NCBI GenBank assembly: GCA_037355855.1
Contig: CM074767.1
Location: 62,001-126,000, forward strand
Source of the DNA: Pseudo-nitzschia pungens
Lineage: Eukaryota > Bacillariophyta > Bacillariophyceae > Bacillariales > Bacillariaceae
Direction of reading: 5' to 3'
Length of the DNA: 64,000 nt
Part shown: positions 55,301-64,000 of the stretch, one piece after another
Numbering within the stretch: the stretch's first letter is position 1
Layout of the letters: every line of letters starts with the position of its first letter
Program-made: the position numbers and the translations under genes
The notes under the pieces: generated by a model
Told to the model about the DNA's origin: nothing
What the model saw: the letters and a program-made list of their open reading frames with translations, nothing else
The model's database searches: none

Positions 55301-58159
55301 ATGGAAGAACCAGAAAAACAACATTCTGAACCAGAAACGGAAACAGAACCCTCTGCGCAAAAACAGAGACAATTCCCCCCGTCAGTGGTTGTACAAGCAG
55401 ATGCTGCCACTTCTTTCGCCCCTGCTCCTGCTCCTGCACGCCCCCCCAAACGAAAACGATTGTTGCCCAAGCCAATCAAGATCCCTCCACAACTACCTGG
55501 TACAACAACGACAAAGACAAAGACAACGACAACTCCTGCGTGGACCGTCACGACGAGAACCATGACGTTGCCCCAGACAACGGCTACAACTGCGGCTGCT
55601 GCTGCCCTTGTAGCGGTTGGTCCCAACAACAACAACAACAACAACAGCAACATTCACGATCCTTTGTGTTGGGATCCCCGGTTGGTGACAGCAGCAGTAG
55701 CTCTGACAGCAATCGTACCCTCGTATCGATCCGACGTATCGTATACTGAAGGTAGATCTGTAAGCCTTATCCTTACTCCCTGTATTAGGTCTAGTCGTCT
55801 TTACGAGCGCTTCGTAATTCTTCGAAGAATGTTTGGAGGGCTCGTAGAGTCGGTAAACTTTGTACAAGTTGCAGGATTTTGTTGTTTTAATGTTTTGCTT
55901 ACTTTAATTGTGAGCGGAAACGAATCCACTCTAGTTTTCTAAATTCACTAAATTTTGTCTCTTTTGTTTCTCGATCACGCGCATTCTCGTGTTGTTTATT
56001 GTTTTCTTTATTCCGGTCCATTCATTTCAAGCCCCATATATTTGTGTACTGGCTCTTGTAGAAATACACTTAAGCTCTTGTAGATTCGGTACTTAACCTT
56101 TTATTTTTAGTTCTTGGGAATGTTGGACCGGTAGGTGTCGTATCTCTGGAAACTGTCGTATGTCTCAAGACTACGACACACAAGAAACAATCTATTTATG
56201 AATTAAGAAACAGTGTTTGTTTCTTAATTCATAAATAGATTGTTTCTTGTGTGTCGTAGTCTTGAGACATACGACATTATCTTTCTTCTCGAGATAGATC
56301 TGGTTGAGGTTGGAAAAGATCTTGTTGAACTTGGAAAGAATCTCATGGGGAATGATAAGGCTTGATACGTCTGAGATTGATTCGTTCAATGATATGAAAA
56401 AAACGACCGAAGATAGAAGATAGAAATAGTTGTGTTGATAATTTCTGAATTAAGGAATTATGAATGAAATTAGATAAAAGATAAAATAGAATGTTTCTCG
56501 TACAACGCCGTGTTGAAAGAATTCAAACAGACGTAGAGAAACTCGGAATGGTCTTGAAGAACATAAAGAACAGTTCTTCAAAGAACCTAGAGTCATAGAG
56601 AACCTGAGTCGGGGACATCAGTCATAGAGAACCTTGAAGTTGATAGAAACATTGTTTTGTTTCTTAAAATATAAATAATGGTTTGTTTCTTGTATATTTC
56701 TTGTGTGTCGTAGTTTTGGGACATACGACAATGTTGGACCGGTAGGAGGTAATTCTTCTTTTGAATCGGGCAAGTCACTGTTTCAAGCACGACTGGAGGT
56801 CAGGTCCAAACAACTGCAGATGTGAAAGACCAAGACCCGCCGCGTTGTTCGGACACCAAACGGCCAAGGGCCAATGATTGTTATCATGATTATCAAAACC
56901 ATCATCATCATCGCCATCATCATCGCCCACCAAACGCAAAACGAAAATGGCCCCGCCCCGTTGGTGTCCCCGAATCAAAAACGAAACCGAAACCCAAACC
57001 TAAACCGAAAGCGCATTCCTTACGTGACCGTTCCCCATCTCCGAATCCTTTCTCTGCCTCGACCCCTACCACTGCTGCTGCTACTAGTAGTATCCCATCG
57101 TCATCATCATCATCATCGTCATCATCATCCCGACTACATGTAAAACAGCTTCGGCTATCACCATGTATGATTCGTCTGTCCTCGAAGAATCCAAGCGAGC
57201 CCGGTGATTTCCACCATCACCAGTTCCCACCAAAAACAACTGGAGCTGGAGCGGGATCCACGCCCGAAAAATCGACGACGACAACAACAACAACGACAAC
57301 ACCCAGCCGTGGCTCGCGGTTCAGATCGAAATCAAAACCGAAACACTCCCGTCTCCTGAAACAGCTCGAGGATTTCAACCACATTCCAGTCAAGCTTGAC
57401 TCGCGGCCAAGATCGAAACCAAAACCAAAACCGAAACGCTTCCGTCTCTTGAAACAACTCGAGGATTTCAATACACTTTCAACAATAACAACAACAAATG
57501 CAACAGCAGCAGCAACAGCGAAGGGATCGAAACCATTTCCCTGTGGCGAGTCCGGTTCCAACTACGTATACAACTACAAACCACGAAACTCCCGTCTCTT
57601 GAAACAGCTGGAGGATTTCAACAGCCTCCCGATTCAAGGATCCAGTTCCAAACCGCGAATACATAGGTCCGAGCCAAAGCAAACACCAGAGCCCGACCCC
57701 AACAAGGCGCGCAAAACAACGCGACTCTCGAGGGAGCTCGAGGATTGCAGCGGCCTCCCGATGGAAAGCGAAAGCGACAGCAACGGCGAAACCACGGGAT
57801 CGGAAGTGGGACCCACTACCGGGTCCCGAGCCGAGTCCAAACCACAACAGGCCCTGCCCTTTTGTTCCAAGCTTCTGCGACAATTTGACCGATTTCCGTT
57901 CGCCGTGACGGTGGAATCGGAATCCGAACCAAAGCCGGCAGCAGTACCACAGACTCGACCCTTTTGTTCCGAGGCGCTGCGGGACTTTGACCGACTCCCG
58001 TTCACCATCACGGTGGAATCGGAGTCGTGCTGGTGCTTGCGTCCGAATCCAAGGGCAGGGCTGCTGCTATTATTTAATCGCCGTTGTGGCTCGTCGTGTC
58101 GAAGGACTTGGACTCGGATTTCAACTTCGACTCGGACCGTTGGGGTTGGACTGGAATAG
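55301..58159 (+). CDS. Predicted two-exon LLKQLEDF-repeat protein
   Basis: Exon 1 is 55301-55751 (ATG start; GAAG/GTAGAT donor) and exon 2 is 56820-58159 (CTGCAG/ATGTGA acceptor). Phases match, the joined length is divisible by three and gives 596 residues, reading SYTEDVKDQDPP across the junction. Exon 2 alone has no usable ATG near its start, which supports an upstream exon. The N-terminal part is Glu/Pro/Thr-rich with a basic PPKRKRLLPKPIK patch; the middle has poly-His, KPKPKPK and poly-Ser runs. The C-terminal half contains six units around a short amphipathic motif: SRLLKQLEDFNHIP, FRLLKQLEDFNTL, SRLLKQLEDFNSLP, TRLSRELEDCSGLP, SKLLRQFDRFPF and SEALRDFDRLPF, the last two followed by VTVESES or ITVESES. 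I know no family for this. The proposed intron (1,068 nt) contains a foldback insertion. If the junction is wrong, exon 1 could be a separate 213-residue frame. Confidence 0.55.
56119..56746. mobile_element. Foldback insertion with 58-bp perfect palindrome and 17-bp direct repeats
   Basis: AATGTTGGACCGGTAGG occurs at 56119-56135 and 56730-56746, like a target duplication. Near the left end a perfect 58-bp inverted repeat (56155-56212 and 56218-56275, loop GTGTT) starts GTCGTATGTCTCAAGACTAC. A diverged version of the same arm closes the right end (56660-56729, ending GGGACATACGAC). The interior shares a repeat with 45425-45540. No protein is encoded. Confidence 0.7.
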
Positions 58160-60044
58160 GGGAGCGGTGCATGGTTAGCGTGGAGACACTAGGGAGAAAA
58201 ATAAAAAATAAATAATTTTAATAATTGAAATGCTTTCTTGTAATTCTTAGCTCTTACGTAATCGAATACGAACTTTGTTCGATGTTTCTTTCGTATACAC
58301 TACACACGCCAACAGTACTCGTGAGAGGACCTTGGAAAATCCTGCTGGAATGCAGCGATTGCCACAAGACGCTTTGCCAGTGGACAGGTGATAACCATGG
58401 TGCTGGATAACGCCGCGATAAATAAAATCCCCACAACTACTACTACTAGTAGTACTAGAAGAAGGCCTGGAGGAGGAGGAGAGACGAGATTGGTGAAATA
58501 GTACTATGTCTCTCCTCTCCGGAATTGTCGTCGATAAGAACCTCGTCCTCAGCAACATGCATTCTTCTTGCTGTTGGTTGCCTCCAAAATCCTCAGAAGA
58601 CGCACGTGTTTTCCAGTGATAAGGTCAGAATGGGGTACTAGTACTACTAGTAGTAGCTGAGAAACACCGACGGTGTTGCTCCTGTTGTTGTGGCATCAGC
58701 ATCATCCATCCATGACAATAGTAGTACTAGATACACCAGCACCACCACCAGCACCACCACCAGCACCACCACCAGCAGTGTTGAAAAAGAAAGCTTCTTG
58801 CACGATGTGTTTTCGTGCGTGTTTTTTACACAGAGAGAATGTGTTGTGTGATCAATCTTCTTCGCCAGCAAGCAACAAGAAGAACAACAATGGCCAATTG
58901 TTCTGTTGATCTCGATGCAAAGAAGACGAAGTTGTTTCTAATTCTATTACTGCCTATTATTAGCTAGTACTAGTAGTACTACTAGTACTACTACTAGTAG
59001 TAGTACTAGCTACTAGTAGTAGGAATAGCAGCAGCAGTAGTGCAACAAGCAAATGATGCAAATATGATGTGCTGCTGATGCTCGTGATCATCTTCTTCTT
59101 CCTAGTAGTAGTAGTGTAGCACTACTAGTACTAGTAGTACTACTCCTCCTATTAGTACTACACTACTAGGAGTACTAGAAGTAGTACTACTACTAGCGGT
59201 CGTACTACTAGTACCATTAGGCATTGATGTACAAATGATGGTGTGCCATAGTAACCTTATGCTGACGATCAATGATGCATCATGATGTTCACATTACTAC
59301 AAATTACAAAATAGACAGCAATCATGCCCCGAGTCAAAACTAGTACTACGTGTAGTATTAGTACCGGTACTATCATGTTCTATAATTCTATGTTAGTACT
59401 ACTAGTACTAGTAGTAGCTATAAATGTTTACTACTAGCAGACTACTAGTAGTAGTACCATCGTGAATCTCTTGTTGTTCTCTTTTGGATTTGGATAGAAG
59501 AAGATCTCTAGTAGTAGTACTAGTAGTAGTAATAGTAGTACTATCAGCATCAGCATCGTCATCATCATCTTGTTCCAATTGAGCTTTCCTCGCTACAAGA
59601 AATTGGATGGGAGGAACTTTCGTCACCCAGGTCCTTCTGCCCAAGTAGTACTAGAAAGAAACTGCTCTTTCCTTGGGAATTTTGGTCAAAAGATTTGATT
59701 GCTGCTGCCGGGTACCTCCTCATATCATCATGTATCGGGGGATGGATTACTGTTATACTATTTCCTTATGTCTATTCTTTCAGGTCAAGCACACACACGT
59801 ACGAACGGTACACTACATGATATTCATGGATTCATTCATGGATTCATTCGTTCGTTCGTTCGAATGTTAGTTAGTTAGTTAGTTACTAGTTCGTTCGTTG
59901 GGCAGAAATGGCAGCAACATCATTCGTTTGGTCGCAACCATGCACTGGAATCGTGTTGCTTGACGGCGGCAAGCCGTCCAATGAGTAACGGCCGACTCTG
60001 GTTTCGGAGAGTGGTGTCTCCAGGGCCTCTTTTTGGAGGTCGAA
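58160..60044. other. Intergenic, ACTAGT-rich
   Basis: From 58,430 to 59,560 the text is dominated by ACTAGTAGTACTAC-type runs, with a CACCACCAG run at 58736-58776. TTAGTTAG and TTCG repeats occur at 59838-59895. No gene is supported. Confidence 0.4.
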
Positions 60045-60640
60045 CTACGAGTAGTAGTACGCCACCGAAGCCTCCTCGTACAACTGGTGCACGTCCCACA
60101 GATTGTACTGTGCTTCGCAATCCGGGCCCTTTTTTTTTTTTTTTTTTTTTCGTCGGTGTTTGGGCCTGCAGATCCCGGTGGGTTGGGTTTGTTTTCTTGT
60201 CGGCAACGGTTGTTGGAGGGACCGACTCGTATCGTCTCGTCGTGTCGTATCGTATCGTGTCATATCGTGTCGTGTCATGGCTCAGCGGGCACTGCGAGGT
60301 GGTCCCGACGAGGTCGGCGTTGCTTTCGAGATACAACACCAACCACCACGGAAGAACGACCATGCCGAGGATTTTGGCCGTTTCGTTTCCGGTTCTTCCG
60401 TGATCCCGATCAATCAATCAATCAATCAATCCATCACGGTGAAGAATGAATGAATCCCTTCGTGTTGTCGAGGGCCTCCCGGACCATCCGGTCAAAGAGG
60501 AGATCGGCGCTGCGTTGACATTGACGCTCTTCTTGCCCGCCAGCCGAACGTGGTCTTTCGGTCACGTCCAGCGGCCACTCGGTGCTGATTCCAAATTGTT
60601 GTCGGACTCGTACGTGTAGTATCTTTTTTTTTTTTGAGAA
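60045..60640 (-). other. Possible exons of an unresolved or relic gene
   Basis: Three minus-strand segments have protein-like composition in different frames: RQQFGISTEWPLDVTERPRS with DLLFDRMVREALDNTKGF (about 60630-60450), NETAKILGMVVLPWWLVLYL with ESNADLVGTTSQC (about 60405-60280), and YNLWDVHQLYEEASVAYYYS followed by a stop (about 60107-60045). A 44-nt GTGATG..GGAAG segment could join the first two in phase, but this is very short for an intron, and the junction to the third is unresolved. No start codon is evident upstream. A 22-base T run lies at 60129-60150. It may be a small spliced gene or a decayed one. Confidence 0.3.
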
Positions 60641-61682
60641 TTTTTTGTTTACAACATTGAAAAAAAAGTGACTTTGCAACAACGTTCGTTTTGGTACTCT
60701 TACGGTAAGGTTTACCTTAACTACATGTTCAATGTAATTACTTCTACCGGTAACCTTACGTGCATGAAGAACTGCACGTTCTCGTAGGGGTGCATTTGCT
60801 CGTGCACGTACACCTACGTGATTGCAGTAAGAAATCTTCGTTCCAACCGGATGAACGGAAGGAAGCGGATGAAAACTAAGTTACTGTACGCAGTAATCTT
60901 AAAAGGTTAATCGAATTCATTGTACTGTAGGTATTGGATCGAATGCATTCTTCTTCTCTTACTAAAATACTCCGGTGTTTAACAAGGAACGTTTTCCATT
61001 TCCGGTACAGTACCTTATTTCAATTACTACGTATTTATCATGTCATATTGCCCTATCGCATGGATTCACAGAAATGACCCGAACATTAAACAGGAACAAA
61101 CACGCCGGTATGTTTCTCATTACGAGTGCAAAAATCTCCCAATCCGAGTTCGAGTACGAGAACGAGTACAAGGGTACGAGCACAAAAAGTAAGATGACTC
61201 GTATCTAATCTACCGGTATTCTCGGCAAGAGACTTCCAACTTTCAATCGACAAAGATTTTCGCATTGCTCATTTCACATTTCACATTATTTCACATTCCT
61301 CGTTGCTCGTTGCTCGTTGCTCGTTGCACCGGTGCATGAGTAAGGTTACTTGTACTCGTAAGATTTATCCATTATTGCTTCGGTAACTTAATTTGTATCT
61401 CCACGGTAACTTACTTTTGCAAGAGTTACGAGCACACGTACACGCACACGCACACGTACTGCACCAGGTACAGTGAGGATGACAAAGACCGATTTTCTTG
61501 GTTGGAGAACAACGGCATCATCCCACTACTAGGAAAGCACCAACAGCAACAACAGCAACGGCAACGACAGATTCGTTCATCGGTTCACACAATAAATCGC
61601 AATTGCTTGAGATTGCTCGAGATTCATTCAGTCACTCATCCATTCACTCGTTCACTCATTCACTCATTCATTCACCACTGCA
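60641..61682. other. Intergenic, 5' flank of cyclin gene
   Basis: GTAAGGTTTACC-type words occur at 60,690-60,920 and 61,340-61,420, TTGCTCG repeats at 61299-61328, and CATTCACTC repeats at 61627-61676 just before the cyclin ATG. No gene is seen. Confidence 0.4.
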
Positions 61683-63232
61683 ATGATGGAGTTCTGCGGC
61701 TGCGACTGCGACGAGTCATCGCTGTCCCCCACCATCGAGATCCTGCTGCGCAACGAGCAAACCACATACGCCCAGCACGATTACTTTGGACGCCTCTCGG
61801 CTGTTTTGGCACAACGACGAGAGAGAGATCGAGACAGAGAGAGGGACCCACACACCCACACAAACCCACACCCACACCGCGTCGTCTCTGCGAATCGGGA
61901 TTCCCAATCGAATTCGCAACAACCAAAACAAAATCCCCTCGTCGACGCCGTCGTCGATCCCTCGTGTCGGTCCGTCATGGAACAATGGTGCGTCGATCTG
62001 TGCGCCTTTTGCGACTACGACAGGGGCACCGTCGTGCCTTCGGTCATGTCCTGCGCCGATCGGTTCGTGGCCACGCCCGAGGGATTTGGTGCGCTCGAGA
62101 GCCGAAGCGAGTATCAGCTTGTGGTGGTGGTTTGCTTCTATCTGGTGGTCAAGATGAACCAGACCACGTCCGTGAGCTCGTCGACGATTGCAAAGCTCAC
62201 CAGGGGGAAACGGTCCACGCCGGAAATCGAGGAGATGGAACGCAAGATACTGGCGGCCCTCGGGTGGAGGATCAATCCACCGACGCCGCTGCAATTTGCC
62301 CACGAGTTCCTCGGCATGTTGAGGGTGCGAGAGCCGGAATCCGAGCCGGAGCCAGTGGAAATTCCAGTGCGGGCCAAAATCAAAGCCAATCTCAACTGCA
62401 ACTGCGCCTGCAAGCACCAACTCGAACCAGAACCCAAACACGAATCCAAACTCGCCGAACTGGTCCGCTGCCAGCTCGAGGCGGCCTCGGGAGATTATTC
62501 ACTCAGCTGCTTGTACAAGCCGTCCAGGGTGGCATTTGCGGCGCTGTGGAACGCGCTCGAGAGCATCGGCAAAAACAGCAACAACACCAGGAACAACAAC
62601 AACAACAACAACAAAACCAAAAACAAAACAACACCAACATGTTCGAACCCTGCGACGACGAATGGTCGTGGTCGTCGTCGGACGACATTGTGGTTGGTCT
62701 GGGGGACGTCCTGGGAATTTGCGACCATGGGGACTGGGTGGATGTCCACCGTGCCTGTGCGGCACTCCTGCAGCTGGTGCCGGCGCTCGCTCTGGACAAC
62801 GAGGGAAGCAAGCACCTCCACCAGCAACAGCAACACCGATCGTTTTCGCCCGGCGGCGGAGCAGTCAAGGCGCACCCGCAGCAACAACAAAAGCAGAAAC
62901 AACAACAACAACTACACCGAGGAACGAACCGGTGCAGCGATGGCAATGGCAGTGAAAGCAGCACCTGCGGTAGCAATAACCACAGCGACTCCGACTTCGA
63001 CCCCGACCGATGCACCCACCAACCGGTGGAGGCGAGTCCCGACAGTCCATCGTCGGTGGTCCTTCGGAACTTGTCGTCGTTCCTGAATTCTTCTTCTCCG
63101 ACGGCGAGGACGAAACCACGTGGAAGAGGATGCGCCAAAGACGATGGCAATGCGGGGGAGTTCACGGATCGAAGCGCGGAGGAGTGCACCGAGGGGAACG
63201 AGGCCACCCGTAGCTCGAGTGCGTGCGTGTAG
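61683..63232 (+). CDS. Diatom-type cyclin, frame broken near 62.6 kb
   Basis: The ATG at 61683 (MMEFCGCDCDESS) opens a cyclin N domain: LLRNEQTTYAQHDYFGRL, a disordered R/H/Q insert, then RSVMEQWCVDLCAFCDYDRG, SVMSCADRFVATP, SEYQLVVVVCFYLVVKMNQT and EMERKILAALGWRINPPTPL. A C-terminal cyclin fold follows (LAELVRCQLEAASGDYSLSC, PSRVAFAALWNALESIG). In the AAC/AAAAC tract at about 62560-62640 the sensible frame changes: the original frame becomes Arg-rich nonsense, while the next frame reads FEPCDDEWSWSSSDDIVVGL, GICDHGDWVDVHRACAALLQ and runs to a stop at 63232. There is no GT in the tract, so an intron there is unlikely. Cyclins of this lineage-specific type are thought to link signals to CDK activity in diatoms. 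Total would be about 515 residues. Confidence 0.75.
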
Positions 63233-64000
63233 CGGCGCAAAATAGTACGGTGCCCGGAAAACCAAAAAAAGCAAAAAAACACACAATCCGAATGCCCAAA
63301 ACGTTCCGAGGAAACAAGAAGATTGATTCATTCATTCGACGCCCGGAGATTGATCGCTACTCCCGAAAAACAACGAACGAGAGAACTTAGTGGTTGCCTT
63401 TTGGCAGATCGAATGTCGTTGCGGTTGCTGTTGACAACAAGCAAGAACTCTCGTCAAACCCACAGACATTGATCTTTTTCATTACGTTCATAAAAATCAA
63501 AACTAGTACTAGTATAACAGCTTCTTTGTGTTAATCGTGGTACAGCTGACTGAACGTTCAACCAACAACAATGACGGATGCTGATTGCTGCGAACTCGTG
63601 ATGCCAAACCGATGATAAATATTCTTGCAATAATGTCGGAGTCATACTAGTACTAGTAGTACTACTAGCAGTAGTAAAACTAGTAGTCTGCATCGCCAAT
63701 CCCGCAAAAGTTATCTGGAGCAGAAACAACGGCGACAACAGCAACAGCAACAGCAACAACCAAAGAAACTCTCCTGTGGCTTCTTCTGAAAAGAGGAGCG
63801 TCGTGCTGGTGGTCCTCGCACGCAAGGGGGGTTTGATGAGGAACAGACGCACATTCATTGCTCCCAAAGATTCACGCAGTTCTCGTATCATCACTAAGTT
63901 TACCTGCTGGTGGTTGTACGCAGCGGACACAAGAGTAGATACTAGCACGTCGCTGCATGGAGGATAAGTAGTATGGATACTATCATTGGCGAGCGGTACC
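63233..64000. other. 3' flank of cyclin gene and unassigned sequence
   Basis: ACTAGTACTAG-type text occurs at 63502-63512 and 63644-63690, and AACAGC repeats near 63735-63760. No gene is supported up to the window edge. Confidence 0.35.

Overview
The window reads as nuclear DNA of a diatom, probably a pennate one, although the species cannot be fixed from the sequence alone. The evidence is the gene set: a giant DUF285 (BspA-like) repeat protein with a PS-rich linker, a DUF4116 repeat protein, two secreted gametolysin-like (M11-type) zinc metalloproteases, a diatom-style membrane LRR protein, a diatom-type cyclin and a K/S/P-rich secreted protein resembling silaffins. Genes have few GT-AG introns, and the spacers between them are long, AT-leaning and full of repeats.

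Layout. 1-9 kb: the 3' part of a secreted or membrane-anchored hypothetical gene (minus strand, three exons seen), a small silaffin-like gene, and an 827-residue metalloprotease. 9.7-12.8 kb: a tRNA cluster with Asp(GTC), Ala(AGC), Ala(CGC), Val(AAC) and a circularly permuted tRNA-Cys(GCA) whose 3' half precedes its 5' half. 13.4-14.4 kb: a foldback element and one copy of a dispersed repeat. 15-16 kb: the DUF4116 protein. 17.5-22.2 kb: a divergent pair of translation genes, eIF1A and ribosomal protein eS8, each with a long intron at or just after the start codon. 22.7-23.3 kb: a frameshifted kelch relic. 26-30.7 kb: a hypothetical gene with a predicted 71-nt intron and a transmembrane LRR protein. 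31-33.1 kb: tandem repeats and two adjacent long hairpins. 35-36.7 kb: the second metalloprotease. 39.6-40.9 kb: a low-complexity hypothetical protein. 41.8-42.8 kb: a minisatellite-bearing repeat and a terminal-inverted-repeat element. 47.3-53.2 kb: the DUF285 protein of about 1,954 residues. 55.3-58.2 kb: a predicted two-exon repeat protein whose intron carries a foldback insertion. 61.7-63.2 kb: a cyclin whose reading frame is broken in an A-rich tract.

The genes do not form a pathway or operon. Themes are translation (tRNAs, eIF1A, eS8), the cell surface or extracellular space (two metalloproteases, DUF285 protein, LRR protein, silaffin-like protein) and cell cycle (cyclin). The spacers use two recurring vocabularies, ACTAGT/TACTAC-type palindromic triplet runs and GTAAGGTTAC-type motifs, and short pentanucleotide repeats are common in introns and near gene ends. 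The observation most worth following is the permuted tRNA-Cys gene at 12032-12109.
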